In this document: piece after piece, positions 7,958 to 16,790 of the stretch
How the letters are laid out: every line of letters begins with the position of its first letter
Numbering within the stretch: the stretch's first letter is position 1
Assembly: GCA_003599275.1 (NCBI GenBank)
Contig: QZJG01000046.1
Coordinates: forward strand, 1-57,510
Direction: 5' to 3'
DNA: 57,510 bases
DNA from: Nitrospiraceae bacterium
Lineage (GTDB): Bacteria; Nitrospirota; Thermodesulfovibrionia; UBA6902
The notes under the pieces: model-generated
Told to the model about the DNA's origin: nothing
Database searches by the model: none
What the model saw: the letters and a program-made list of their open reading frames with translations, nothing else
Position numbers and translations under genes: made by a program

Positions 7958-9668
7958 AGCAGTCAGGATAGAAAAGAAAGCCATTCTGGGGCAGATATTG
8001 CTCGACCTGGACCTCGTAACTCCCGAGAAACTCGATATAGCGCTGAAAGAACAGGCCGCATTGGACAAGGCAGCGCCCCGCCGTTTGGGGGAGATACTCG
8101 TAAGCCTCGGCTTCATATCCGAAGATGACATGCTTCTCGCCCTCAGTACTCAGCTTGGCTTAAGGTACCTGAAGTTTTCCGAGTTTCCCAAAGAAGCGCC
8201 TCCCGGCGACTATCCGACGACAAAATTCATGAAGCAATACAAGTTTGTCCCCATCGGAATTGACGATGGCCGGTTGAAGATAGCCATGTCAGACCCCCTT
8301 GATGAATATGTCTTTGAGGCCCTAAGGAATTTTACCGACAAATCACTGGGGATCTACCTGAGCAGCGAAAAAGACATCATGGAGGCCATCGAGCAGTATT
8401 TCGGCAGCAACGTGCAGATGACCAGTATCATGGAAGGAATGAGAGATGAAGACACTGCTACGGAGGAGATAGATCTTGCCGAAGACGTCCATCATCTCAG
8501 GGACATGGCCTTTGAAGCGCCCATTGTCAAGCTTGTCAATATGCTCATTACCCGCGCGGTGGAGAGCAGGACGAGCGATATCCACATAGAGCCCTTTGAA
8601 AACAACGTCAAAGTCAGATACAGGATTGATGGGGCATTGAACGAGATTGAATCACTTCCCAAACGTATACAGGCAGCAGTCATATCAAGGGTGAAAATAA
8701 TGTCCAGGCTCAACATTGCCGAGAGAAGGCTCCCGCAGGACGGAAGGATAAAGCTGAGGGTTTCGGGCAGGGACATAGACCTCAGGGTCTCCACAATACC
8801 GACGATTTACGGAGAGAGCATAGTCATGAGGATACTTGACAGGGGCACGGCCCTTGTGGTCCTCGATTATCTCGGTTTCCCCGTGGACACGGTAGAAAAA
8901 TACAGTAAGCTTATTACAACTCCCTACGGCATGCTCCTGGTCACGGGGCCTACCGGCAGTGGAAAGACAACGACACTATACGCGTCTTTGAACCAGATCA
9001 ACTCATCCGATAAAAAGATTATTACCATTGAGGACCCTATCGAGTACCAGATCGACGGCATAAACCAGATACAGGTAAAACCGCAGATAGGACTGACATT
9101 CGCAAACGGTCTCAGGCATATTGTCCGTCAGGACCCTGATGTAATTATGGTTGGTGAAATCAGGGACATCGAGACCGCCGAGATAGCGATACATTCGGCG
9201 CTTACAGGGCATCTGGTGTTCAGTACACTTCATACAAACGATGCGCCGGGCGCTGTGACAAGGCTGCTGGACATGGGCATTGAGGGTTTCCTGGTTTCAT
9301 CCTCCCTTATCGGTGTCCTTGCACAGAGGCTTGTGAGGATGATATGCCCCAAGTGCAAAGAGCCTGTCAGACCTGACAAAAAGATTGCGGACAAAGCGGA
9401 GCTGCCGGACGACATCGTTACTTATCAGGGGGCGGGATGCGAAGAGTGCAGGAATACCGGTTATCGCGGAAGGACCGGTATCTTTGAGCTGATGGCCGTC
9501 GACGGAGAGATCAGGCAGCTGATACTCGATAAGGCAAGCTCGGATGTTATCAGGCACAAGGCGGTATCGAAAGGCATGCAGGTGTTGAGGGGAAGCGGCT
9601 GGGAAAAGGTCCGGCAGGGTGTGACGACCGTTGAAGAGGTTTTAAGGGTAGCGCAGGAATGGGTCTGA
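7947..9668 (+). CDS. gspE: GspE, type II secretion ATPase
   Basis: This is the cytoplasmic hexameric ATPase (573 residues) that drives pseudopilus assembly. An N-terminal MshEN/T2SSE_N domain (LDLDLVTPEKLDIALKEQ, then RRLGEILVSLGFI) is followed by the ATPase core with Walker A GPTGSGKTTTLYASL, Asp box ITIEDPIEYQ, Walker B DPDVIMVGEIRD and His box STLHTNDAPGAVTRL. Two CxxC pairs (CPKC and CEEC) form the usual zinc site. It overlaps gspD by 11 and gspF by 10 bases. Confidence 0.95.
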   Translation: MSREAVRIEKKAILGQILLDLDLVTPEKLDIALKEQAALDKAAPRRLGEILVSLGFISEDDMLLALSTQLGLRYLKFSEFPKEAPPGDYPTTKFMKQYKFVPIGIDDGRLKIAMSDPLDEYVFEALRNFTDKSLGIYLSSEKDIMEAIEQYFGSNVQMTSIMEGMRDEDTATEEIDLAEDVHHLRDMAFEAPIVKLVNMLITRAVESRTSDIHIEPFENNVKVRYRIDGALNEIESLPKRIQAAVISRVKIMSRLNIAERRLPQDGRIKLRVSGRDIDLRVSTIPTIYGESIVMRILDRGTALVVLDYLGFPVDTVEKYSKLITTPYGMLLVTGPTGSGKTTTLYASLNQINSSDKKIITIEDPIEYQIDGINQIQVKPQIGLTFANGLRHIVRQDPDVIMVGEIRDIETAEIAIHSALTGHLVFSTLHTNDAPGAVTRLLDMGIEGFLVSSSLIGVLAQRLVRMICPKCKEPVRPDKKIADKAELPDDIVTYQGAGCEECRNTGYRGRTGIFELMAVDGEIRQLILDKASSDVIRHKAVSKGMQVLRGSGWEKVRQGVTTVEEVLRVAQEWV

Positions 9669-10885
9669 TGGATACTTATTACTACGAAGCGACAACGAGA
9701 GAAGGGGACATAGTGACAGGCAATATCGATGTGGCTAACGAGCGTCTTGCCGTAGACCGCATCCAGGAGATGGGGTACTTTCCCATCAAGATAAGCAAAA
9801 AGGTCGAGCACGAGAACATCCTCAACCGCTTTTTTTCATCCATACACGGCAGGACCAATGACAAAGATATAATAATGTTTACATACCAGCTTGGCGTGCT
9901 TCTTGACGCGGGTTTCGCCCTTGACAGGTCGCTGTCGATCCTTTCGGAGCTGAGCGAAAAAAAGAAATTCGGGGCATTGATAAATGACATACTTTCCCAG
10001 GTAAGGAGCGGTAAATCCTTTTCGGATTCACTGTCGAAATTTCCGTCGGTCTTTCCGCTGTTTTATGTAAACATGATAAGGGCCGGAGAGGCGGGTGGAT
10101 TTCTCGAAGATACGATTGCGAGGATGGCGGTTTATCTTGAAAATGCTCAGGGACTTAAGGAGGAGGTGCGGTCTGCGCTGGTCTATCCCCTTGTCCTTGC
10201 CCTGACCGGGGGCGCCGCCGTAATTGTTTTGCTTACATTCGTGGTCCCGCAGTTTACAAAGATATTCGCGGACATGGGCGAGAACCTTCCTCTTGCCACA
10301 GTGGTCCTGTTAGCCGTAAGTAACGGACTGGTAAAATACTGGTGGGTTTTCCTTATGGTTTTATCGGGTGCTTTTTACACTGGCAGGCGCTATCTGCTGA
10401 GCGAGAACGGGAGGCGTTCGTGGGACAGACGGAAGTTTGAGCTGCCCATATTCGGGAAGCTTTACAAAGAGATATCCGTGTCCCGCTTTGCAAGGACGCT
10501 CGGAACGCTTCTCGGGAGCGGAGTTCCCATACTAAGCGCACTGCAGATAGTGAGGGGCACTCTGGGAAGCGACAGGATATCCGATATAATAGCTTCCGTA
10601 AGGGAATCCGTGAGAAAGGGGCGGGGGCTTTCAGAGCCTTTGAAGAACAGCGATATTTTCCCCCCTATCGCTGTCCATATGGTGACGGTCGGCGAAGAGA
10701 CGGGAAGACTTGACGAGATGCTGATAAAGATAGCAGACAGGTTCGATCTGGAAGTGAGAACGACCGTAAAGCGCATGCTCTCTCTGCTGGAGCCCTTGCT
10801 TATCCTTGTTATGGGCATTATAGTCGGATTTATTGTAATAGCGATGCTTGTGGCGATATTCAGCATTAACGAATTGCCGTTTTAG
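9659..10885 (+). CDS. gspF: GspF, inner-membrane platform protein
   Basis: This is a polytopic platform protein of 408 residues with two T2SSF domains. The motif FTYQLGVLLDAGFALDRSL opens the first, MIRAGEAGGFLEDTI closes it, and the second shows FARTLGTLLGSGVPILSAL and VTVGEETGRLDEML. Three hydrophobic segments (about residues 175-200, 220-245 and 375-400) fit the family. The start overlaps gspE. A heptad-rich inverted repeat follows the stop and separates it from gspG. Confidence 0.94.
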   Translation: MGLMDTYYYEATTREGDIVTGNIDVANERLAVDRIQEMGYFPIKISKKVEHENILNRFFSSIHGRTNDKDIIMFTYQLGVLLDAGFALDRSLSILSELSEKKKFGALINDILSQVRSGKSFSDSLSKFPSVFPLFYVNMIRAGEAGGFLEDTIARMAVYLENAQGLKEEVRSALVYPLVLALTGGAAVIVLLTFVVPQFTKIFADMGENLPLATVVLLAVSNGLVKYWWVFLMVLSGAFYTGRRYLLSENGRRSWDRRKFELPIFGKLYKEISVSRFARTLGTLLGSGVPILSALQIVRGTLGSDRISDIIASVRESVRKGRGLSEPLKNSDIFPPIAVHMVTVGEETGRLDEMLIKIADRFDLEVRTTVKRMLSLLEPLLILVMGIIVGFIVIAMLVAIFSINELPF

Positions 10886-10892
10886 GAGAAAC

Positions 10893-10970
10893 AAGTAGTC
10901 AGTAGCAAGTAGTTAGTAGTTAAGGGAAGCGAAAATCTTCTCCTCTTAGCTTCTAATTACTTACTACTAA
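10893..10970. repeat. Inverted repeat built of AGTAGTT-like heptads, copy 1
   Basis: The left arm is a run of GTAGTCAGTAGCAAGTAGTT-like units and the right arm its approximate complement (TTACTTACTACTAA). It follows the gspF stop directly. Related inverted repeats follow the stops of the genes ending at 24614 and 27990. It can fold into a long hairpin and may stabilise or trim mRNA ends; that role is inference. Confidence 0.65.
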
Positions 10971-10985
10971 AACCATGGAGGACAC

Positions 10986-11450
10986 ATGAATAACAAAGAA
11001 AGAACACCGGACAATGGAGAATATGTAAAGAAGGCCCCTCACTCATCAAGAGGTTTTACCCTGATCGAGCTTATGGTCGTCATGATTATTCTCGGCCTTC
11101 TGGCCGCCCTTGTTGTGCCGAGGATGTTTGGAAGGGTAGGGCAGGCAAAACAAAAAGCGGCCAAGACGCAGATAGAGCTTTTGGGCACGGCGCTTGATTC
11201 CTTACGTCTCGATATCGGACGTTATCCGACGACGGCAGAGGGTCTGGATGCCCTTATTACGCAGATATCCGGGGTCGAGCAATGGGGCGGTCCGTATCTT
11301 AAAAAGAACGAACTTCCGAAAGATCCGTGGAATAACCCCTATCATTACGAATCGCCGGGGAAAAACAGTGACTATGACCTTTATTCTTTCGGGGCCGACA
11401 ATGCTGAAGGCGGCGAAGGAGAAAACGAGGACATAGTGAGCTGGAAGTGA
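10986..11450 (+). CDS. gspG: GspG, major pseudopilin
   Basis: This is the main pseudopilin of the type II system, 154 residues. The prepilin cleavage site is SRG/FTLIELMVVMIILGLLAALVV, after an unusually long 22-residue leader. The C-terminal half has the GspG signature YPTTAEGLDALI and KDPWNNPYHYESPGKNSDYDLYSFG (read in two parts), with the calcium-loop-type aspartates typical of major pseudopilins. GGAGGACAC precedes the ATG. Confidence 0.94.
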   Translation: MNNKERTPDNGEYVKKAPHSSRGFTLIELMVVMIILGLLAALVVPRMFGRVGQAKQKAAKTQIELLGTALDSLRLDIGRYPTTAEGLDALITQISGVEQWGGPYLKKNELPKDPWNNPYHYESPGKNSDYDLYSFGADNAEGGEGENEDIVSWK

Positions 11451-11452
11451 AA

Positions 11453-11553
11453 AGAGAGTCCAGTGTCCGGAGTTGAGAGTTAAGAATGAAAAGAGCAGAG
11501 CACAGAGTTCAGAAAACAGACGGCGCTATTCACTGTTCATTATTGACTATTCA
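11453..11553. repeat. Heptad-type repeat overlapping the gspH start
   Basis: The run GAGAGTCCAGTGTCCGGAGTTGAGAGTTAAG and the later TTCACTGTTCATTATTGACTATTCAC are rough inverted partners of the short AGTCA/TGACT-type repeats seen elsewhere in the window. The second half lies inside the gspH reading frame and encodes most of its leader peptide. Confidence 0.45.
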
Positions 11554-12046
11554 CTTTAATAAAGGATTCACACTCATTGAGCTTATCATCGTATTGTTCA
11601 TCCTCGGGCTTACTGCGGGGCTTGCCGGAATTTATGTCGGCAGGGGTTCGGAAGGCCGGGAGATGAAGATATTTACGAAGGAGGTCTCGGCAGTCCTCAG
11701 ATACGCGCGAAGCCAGGCCGTCGCTGCAAAAAAGACCTACTGTTTTGTCGTTGATACAGATGAGAAAAAGTATAGCCTGTATACGGACCGGGATTTGGAC
11801 GAAAATGACGAAGTGGATACGGGGGCTGAAAGTAAAGCAGAACCGGTAGTGGTCCTGAATAAAGCCATCCCTGAAACATTGCAGATAAAACTGAAGGGCA
11901 GTAAGGCGTCCCCTATTTATATAGGATTTTATCCGCTGGGAAATTCAACGGGGGGTGTCCTTGAAATCATGGGCCGGGAAGACGCAGTTTTTTCCATATC
12001 GGTAAGCAGGCTCGGGCAGGTTGAGGTTGCGAAGAGCGGGAGTTAG
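11486..12046 (+). CDS. gspH: GspH, minor pseudopilin
   Basis: This is a 186-residue minor pseudopilin. The methylation/cleavage site is NKG/FTLIELIIVLFILGLTAGLA. The ATG start at 11486 gives a 26-residue leader encoded largely by repeat-like DNA (KTDGAIHCSLLTIHF). A TTG at codon 20 would give a more usual 7-residue leader but has no visible ribosome site. The body (FTKEVSAVLRYARSQAVAAKKTY) matches the GspH/FimT type. It lies between gspG and gspI. Confidence 0.88.
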   Translation: MKRAEHRVQKTDGAIHCSLLTIHFNKGFTLIELIIVLFILGLTAGLAGIYVGRGSEGREMKIFTKEVSAVLRYARSQAVAAKKTYCFVVDTDEKKYSLYTDRDLDENDEVDTGAESKAEPVVVLNKAIPETLQIKLKGSKASPIYIGFYPLGNSTGGVLEIMGREDAVFSISVSRLGQVEVAKSGS

Positions 12047-12054
12047 GAGGCAAG

Positions 12055-12498
12055 ATCCAGGGCTTACAATTTCTGAAATTTAAGGTTTCAATTCCGGATC
12101 CGGGGAGGGAGGGCTTTACTCTTTTTGAAGTTATTATCGCTACAACCATCCTGGGGATATGCCTGGTCCTTATCATGCAGTTGTTTGCAGGCGGCTTGAG
12201 GGCGAGCAGGACTTCATGCGACTATTCACGCGCGATCATTCATGCAAAGGACAAGATAGAGGAGCTGGAAGGAGCGTCCGGTCCTCTGGTCCCGGAGAGC
12301 GGCGAATTTACAGACGGTTTTAAATGGCAGTCGGAGGTGGAGTCTTTCAGGGAGGTCAAGGTGGGAAGTAAGGCCTTTGAAGAGGACAAGCTCAGGTTAA
12401 TGAAGATAAAAGTGACGGTCGCCTGGGAGGACTCCGTGAGGAAGCCGAAATCAGTCGAGCTGGTCAGTCTGAAGACGGTGTCTGACGATGAAAAATAA
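12055..12498 (+). CDS. gspI: GspI, minor pseudopilin with a non-canonical start
   Basis: The frame encodes GREGFTLFEVIIATTILGICLVLIM from about 12103, a clear pseudopilin cleavage site and helix, followed by a GspI-like body (IIHAKDKIEELEG). There is no ATG, GTG or TTG between the gspH stop and the cleavage site. A strong AGGAGG at 12045-12050 sits four bases before an ATC at 12055, which I take as the likely start (ATC/ATT starts are known but rare). CTG at 12073 is another option. Starting at the ATG at 12175 would delete the whole prepilin signal. The 3' end overlaps gspJ by 11 bases. Confidence 0.75.
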   Translation: MQGLQFLKFKVSIPDPGREGFTLFEVIIATTILGICLVLIMQLFAGGLRASRTSCDYSRAIIHAKDKIEELEGASGPLVPESGEFTDGFKWQSEVESFREVKVGSKAFEEDKLRLMKIKVTVAWEDSVRKPKSVELVSLKTVSDDEK

Positions 12499-13081
12499 AG
12501 GCTTTACCCTTCTTGAGATAATCATTGCGGTGACCATTTTAAGCCTTGTTGCCGTAATCATCGGCGGCGCTTTCCGCCTCGGGACCAGGGCATGGGAGAG
12601 AGGCGAAAAAGATACCGCCTCGACGCAGAGGCTGCGCGTGCTGTCGAGCATGCTGTCACAACAGATCAGATCCGCATATCCGTACAGGATGGAGATCGAA
12701 GATGAAGACGTAGTGGTGTTTAAGGGCGGTCCGGATTCTCTGCTGTTAGTCACCGCGAACACTGATTTGCCTTTCGGCGGCTTCAAATGGGTGAAGTATT
12801 CTTACAGGGACGGCGGTCTTTATTACAAAGAAGGTTTTCTGCCCGACAAGAAATTAACGGACAGGATAGACGGAGAAGGGGAGGCGGTGGACCTGGAGGT
12901 AGGTGAGTTTAAATTTTCTTATCTTTATCCGGAAGAAGATGAATGGAAGGAATCACGGGATTTCGAAAAAGATTTGCCCAGGGCCGTCATGGTGAAGATA
13001 TCCGCTTATGAGCCCTTTGTTGTCAATTTACCCATGGGATTAAAAAAGGATGATACAGAAGAGGACGATGCAGCGCTTTGA
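12488..13081 (+). CDS. gspJ: GspJ, minor pseudopilin
   Basis: This is a 197-residue minor pseudopilin with a very short leader: MKNKG/FTLLEIIIAVTILSLVAVII. The following RAWERGEKDTASTQRLRVL and QQIRSAYPY fit GspJ, which sits with GspI and GspK at the pseudopilus tip. The C-terminus is acidic and lysine-rich. The gene overlaps gspI at its start and gspK at its end. Confidence 0.88.
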   Translation: MKNKGFTLLEIIIAVTILSLVAVIIGGAFRLGTRAWERGEKDTASTQRLRVLSSMLSQQIRSAYPYRMEIEDEDVVVFKGGPDSLLLVTANTDLPFGGFKWVKYSYRDGGLYYKEGFLPDKKLTDRIDGEGEAVDLEVGEFKFSYLYPEEDEWKESRDFEKDLPRAVMVKISAYEPFVVNLPMGLKKDDTEEDDAAL

Positions 13082-14003
13082 GAAAAGGAGACTACTCTCG
13101 GACCAGACCGGCGGGGTGGCCCTCATTCTCGTTATTTGGGTAATAGTGGTGTTGATCGCCGTAGTCGGAGAATTTTCGTACTCGATGAGGACGGAGGTGA
13201 ACATCGCGAGGAATTTTAAAGAGGACATTGAGGCGTATCAGCTTGCCCTTGCGGGAATAGAGGCCGCAAAGGCGGAGATACTGTCAGTGAAGGACCCGTC
13301 CAGGATGTATGTTGACGGAGAGGGTCTCCTGGTCCTGGACCCGGAAGCGGAGGAGAAACCCGCGAGGGAGGAAGAACTTGGGAAAGGGATTTTCAGGTAT
13401 ATTATTACTGATGAGGACGGCAGGCTGAACATCAACGCCGCCACGCCGCCGCAACTGAAAAACATCTTCCTGGCGGCCGGTGTCGATAATACGGATGCCG
13501 ATGCGATTGTGAATTCGATCATGGACTGGAGAGATACGGATGACCTGCACATGCTGAACGGCGCGGAAGAGGATTACTATCAGGCACTGCCCGAACCGTA
13601 TAGCTGCAAGGACGGACCGATGGACTCGGTGGAGGAGCTGCTTCTTGTAAAAGGCATGACGCCGGATATTTTTAAAGGCTCCAAAGGCGGCCAGGATGAA
13701 AAGACATATGAAGGAGTTGTACAATATTTTACTGTGATGAATACCGGTGTTATTAATATCAATACGGCCCCGCAGGCTGTCCTCGAGGCGGTTTTGGGCA
13801 TTGATGCGGCAAAAAGCATACTCATGCAGAGAGAAACAGGACCGGTAGCGCAGGCGGCCGGCGGCAAGGTCGCATCCGATTTCTTTACGATTGTCTCTAC
13901 CGGGGCCGTTTCGAACGGCAAAATCAAAAGGACCGTCAAGACCATATTGCAAAAAAAAGACAACAAAATGGTGAGTGTTTACTGGAATGACAACATTATT
14001 TGA
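13068..14003 (+). CDS. gspK: GspK, tip pseudopilin
   Basis: This is a large minor pseudopilin of the GspK type. The N-terminal SDQTGGVALILVIWVIVVLIAVV lacks the usual Glu+5, as expected for GspK. LNINAATPPQLKNIF and ININTAPQAVLEAVLG are the two helix-hairpin-helix-like GspK motifs, and SIMDWRDTDDLHMLNGAEEDYY is the conserved acidic segment. The ATG at 13068 is preferred because it has AGAGGA in front; an in-frame ATG at 13050 is an alternative. It overlaps gspJ by 14 bases. Confidence 0.9.
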   Translation: MQRFEKRRLLSDQTGGVALILVIWVIVVLIAVVGEFSYSMRTEVNIARNFKEDIEAYQLALAGIEAAKAEILSVKDPSRMYVDGEGLLVLDPEAEEKPAREEELGKGIFRYIITDEDGRLNINAATPPQLKNIFLAAGVDNTDADAIVNSIMDWRDTDDLHMLNGAEEDYYQALPEPYSCKDGPMDSVEELLLVKGMTPDIFKGSKGGQDEKTYEGVVQYFTVMNTGVININTAPQAVLEAVLGIDAAKSILMQRETGPVAQAAGGKVASDFFTIVSTGAVSNGKIKRTVKTILQKKDNKMVSVYWNDNII

Positions 14004-15495
14004 TAAACTCGGAACATTTGCAGGCATAGAGCTCAGAGAGGACTCCGTGGTAGTCACGCATCTGAAAAACAGTCTTGCAGGGATGACCCTGCTTTCCACC
14101 TCGACTTTCCCCCTGAGAAATTTGAAGGACAACGAAAGCGCGGTCAATGATATCCGTGATTATATGGGCAAGCATGGCCCGGTAAGCCGGATATTTGTCA
14201 GCATACCCGACAGATGGGCGATTACAAAGTTTGCAGATGTGCCGTCGGTCAAGGGAAAAGGCAGGGGCTCCCTCGGCAATCTGATGAGCTTCGAGATAGA
14301 GCGCCATATACCTTTTAATATTGACGAGGTAGCATACGATTTTCTTGTCCTGAAGGAGACTGGCGCTGTTTGTTCTGCGCTTTTCGTCGCCGTCCATAAG
14401 GCGAAGATGGATTTTGTGAGAGATTTCTTCGAGAAGCTGTCTTTGCGTCCCGGGGCCGTGACCGTCTCATCGTTTGCGGTGTTGAATATGCTTGAATCTG
14501 GCGGGACTTCGGCCGGCGGTTTGCAGGACATCATGGGGATTTCGGGGAAGTCGAAGTTCCAGGGCAAAAAGGGTGAGGCGGTCATTTCACTTTATATTGA
14601 CGGCGTGAATGCCGGCTTCTCATTGCTCAGGGACGGCATCTGTGTCCATCAGAAGTCTTTTAATGCGGAAAAGCCGCTGGAGGATTTCCTGGATGATACC
14701 TCAAAATACCTTGACGGGCTCAGGTCCAGGCTCTCGATAGAGAAGTTCAAAGGCCTGGTGCTTTCAGACGCGACCTCTTCTTTTCCGGGGCTTGCGGAAG
14801 GATTAAAGGAAAGGACCGGGTTGAATGTTACGGGTATCGACAGGATCTTGAAGTTGCCCGGGAACGTTAAAGGCATCGAGATAAATAATGCGGTTTCTTC
14901 TATAGGCGCGTGTTTTGCGGGACTCGGCATCGGGACTTACGCGATCAATCTGCTGCCGCACAGTAAGGAATACGAAACAGCCAGGTCTGCGCCGGTGACT
15001 ACAAAGGTACTTCTGGTCCTGATATTGATTCTGGTTGCCGGCATATTCACGGCCGAGGCTGTCAAGCGTAAGAACTTTTTGACCAGGATAGATGAGGAGC
15101 TGAAGAAGAACGAACCGGTTGTGGCGTCACTGGAAAAACTCACATCCGAAACCGGAGAGAAGAAAAAGCGGATCGGACTGCTGCAGGGACTGAAAGAAAG
15201 CGAAGTTACTCTCGATATATTAGCCGAGCTTGCGGGTTTGCTTCCGAAGGAGGCGTGGATCACGACGCTTGACTATAAAGGTTTTGAGGTCAAGGATGGA
15301 AAGAAGACGGGGGGCGAATTGACGATAAGCGGTTATGCCGCTTCCTCCTCCACGCTTGTGCCCCTTCTGGAGGACTCTCCATATTTCGAGAAGGTTGGGT
15401 TTGTGGGGCCCATTAAAAAGGCGGGAGACAAGGAACTGTTCAAGCTGAGCGCAAAGATTGTGATACCGGCAAAACAGGAAACAAAGCCTCAATAG
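13975..15495 (+). CDS. gspL: GspL, PilM/PilN-like inner-membrane protein
   Basis: The N-terminal half (about 1-330) is an actin-like PilM/GspL cytoplasmic domain (FAGIELREDSVVVTHLK, then SFEIERHIPFNIDEVAYDF). A membrane helix at about 345-365 (TTKVLLVLILILVAGIFTAE) is followed by a PilN-like coiled-coil and periplasmic domain (LAGLLPKEAWITTLDYKGF). It therefore joins the PilM and PilN roles in one chain of 506 residues and links the GspE ATPase to the pseudopilus machinery. The start is GTG at 13975 or ATG at 13987. It overlaps gspK. Confidence 0.87.
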   Translation: MFTGMTTLFDKLGTFAGIELREDSVVVTHLKNSLAGMTLLSTSTFPLRNLKDNESAVNDIRDYMGKHGPVSRIFVSIPDRWAITKFADVPSVKGKGRGSLGNLMSFEIERHIPFNIDEVAYDFLVLKETGAVCSALFVAVHKAKMDFVRDFFEKLSLRPGAVTVSSFAVLNMLESGGTSAGGLQDIMGISGKSKFQGKKGEAVISLYIDGVNAGFSLLRDGICVHQKSFNAEKPLEDFLDDTSKYLDGLRSRLSIEKFKGLVLSDATSSFPGLAEGLKERTGLNVTGIDRILKLPGNVKGIEINNAVSSIGACFAGLGIGTYAINLLPHSKEYETARSAPVTTKVLLVLILILVAGIFTAEAVKRKNFLTRIDEELKKNEPVVASLEKLTSETGEKKKRIGLLQGLKESEVTLDILAELAGLLPKEAWITTLDYKGFEVKDGKKTGGELTISGYAASSSTLVPLLEDSPYFEKVGFVGPIKKAGDKELFKLSAKIVIPAKQETKPQ

Positions 15496-15510
15496 ATATG
15501 ATACGGAGGG

Positions 15511-16116
15511 ATGACATTGAAGCTGCCGTTTAAAGTTAGCGCAAGGGAAAAAAAGTTTTTAATAGTGTGCGGCCTCGCCGTGGTCTTTACGATTTTATTT
15601 GCGGGATATTACAGATACGCAGACTTTAAAAAAAGCGCCGATGACTTTCTGGACGCCAGACGTCTTGTGCTTGAAAAGCAGTTAAACAGGATATCCGCCA
15701 GGAGTGAGGTCGAGCGTAGCGCCGATGCGTTTAAAAAGGAGCTTGAAGAACAGGAGAAGGCGCTGCTGCAGGGCGATAAACCTCCGGTCGCCGCCGCGGC
15801 GCTCCAGAGACTTCTCAAGGAAACGGCTGCTTCCCAGGGGATTGATATTACGTCGGAGCGGACGCTGAACCCGGTCGAGGACATCTCTTATACAGGTGTC
15901 CCGGTCGAGATAGGATTTGCGACAACGACGGGGAAATTGAGGGACTTCATGTACCGGCTGAGAATCACGCCTTTCCAGCTTAACGTCTCCGGAATAAAAG
16001 TCAGGGTGACCAATATCAGCAACCCGACTGACATATATACCACAATTGTGGTTACGGGTTTCATAAAGAAGCCCGTTGCGGATGCAAAAGGCAAAGATGG
16101 CAAGAATGCTGCGTAA
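15511..16116 (+). CDS. gspM: GspM, PilO-like inner-membrane protein
   Basis: This is a 201-residue bitopic protein: a cytoplasmic N-terminus (SAREKKFLIVCGLAVVFTILF gives the membrane helix at about 10-30), a coiled-coil at 35-90, and a ferredoxin-like periplasmic domain with LLKETAASQGIDITSER and FMYRLRITPFQLNVSGIKV. It pairs with GspL as PilO pairs with PilN. GGAGGG precedes the ATG directly. It overlaps gspC by a few codons. Confidence 0.85.
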   Translation: MTLKLPFKVSAREKKFLIVCGLAVVFTILFAGYYRYADFKKSADDFLDARRLVLEKQLNRISARSEVERSADAFKKELEEQEKALLQGDKPPVAAAALQRLLKETAASQGIDITSERTLNPVEDISYTGVPVEIGFATTTGKLRDFMYRLRITPFQLNVSGIKVRVTNISNPTDIYTTIVVTGFIKKPVADAKGKDGKNAA

Positions 16117-16768
16117 TTACTTTTTTATAAATATTTTGCTGCTGGCACTAACGGGCCTGTTAGGGTTTAAATTGTACGGGACGCTTTCTTATAAGATGGA
16201 AATGCCTGTCGCTGCAAAGCAGGAAAAGAAAGAGGGCGCTCCCCCGAGGCGCGAAGAGAAGGTCGTCCTAAATGAAGCCCCTTTTCAGGTAATATCGCGT
16301 CTCGATCTCTTCCGTCCGACGAGATCTCCCGCGCCTCCGGTCAGTATGCAGCAGGCGGCGCCGAAGGTCCCGCCGAGACTCTTCGGCACGGTCATCCTTA
16401 ACAATGAGAAAAGCGCGATACTTGAGGACCCCGGCACAAAGCTGACGAGGGCATACCGCGTTAATGATTCGATAGCGGGTTTTGTGGTGTCGGACATACT
16501 GGAAGACAAGGTGGTCCTGAAGTCGGACGGAGACAGGGTCGAGGTGAGGTTGAGAGAGGTGAAAAAGGGGATCGTGCCGAAGGGGCAGCCGATGCAGAGG
16601 CCCGCGCCCCATATTCAGCCCCAGGGCCGGCCGCAAACGCCTCCACAGAACCGGCGTCCAATTCCGAGGCCTGCTCCGCCTCCTCCAGCTCCGCAGCCTC
16701 AGATGCCCCCGGAATTTCCTTCCGACGCCGGAGAAAATATAAATGAGCCGGAGCCGGAACATCCCTGA
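16097..16768 (+). CDS. gspC: GspC-like protein with HR domain and proline-rich tail
   Basis: It has a membrane helix near the N-terminus (NYFFINILLLALTGLLGFKL), a linker with RLDLFRPTRSP, and a homology-region domain (PPRLFGTVILNNEKSAILED, then YRVNDSIAGFVVSDILEDKVVLK). The HR domain normally binds the secretin N0 domain. There is no PDZ or coiled-coil C-terminus; instead the last ~65 residues are Pro/Gln-rich. The position as last gene, after gspM, differs from the usual first position. The reading frame is open back to a TTG at 16076; ATGs at 16082, 16097 and 16106 are possible starts. Confidence 0.82.
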   Translation: MARMLRNYFFINILLLALTGLLGFKLYGTLSYKMEMPVAAKQEKKEGAPPRREEKVVLNEAPFQVISRLDLFRPTRSPAPPVSMQQAAPKVPPRLFGTVILNNEKSAILEDPGTKLTRAYRVNDSIAGFVVSDILEDKVVLKSDGDRVEVRLREVKKGIVPKGQPMQRPAPHIQPQGRPQTPPQNRRPIPRPAPPPPAPQPQMPPEFPSDAGENINEPEPEHP

Positions 16769-16790
16769 GCTCTCAGGGGGTTTCTATCCC
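16763..16790. terminator. Hairpin made from the two convergent stop codons
   Basis: CCCTGA-GCTC-TCAGGG forms a perfect 6-bp stem. The TGA of gspC (16766-16768) is in the left arm and the complement of the ntrX-like stop (16773-16775) is in the right arm. GGTTTCT follows on the plus strand. It is a plausible weak bidirectional terminator. Confidence 0.45.

Noticed and set aside
12175-12498. ATG at 12175 as the start of gspI
   Set aside because: It would remove the prepilin cleavage site and most of the hydrophobic helix, which are clearly encoded upstream in the same frame.
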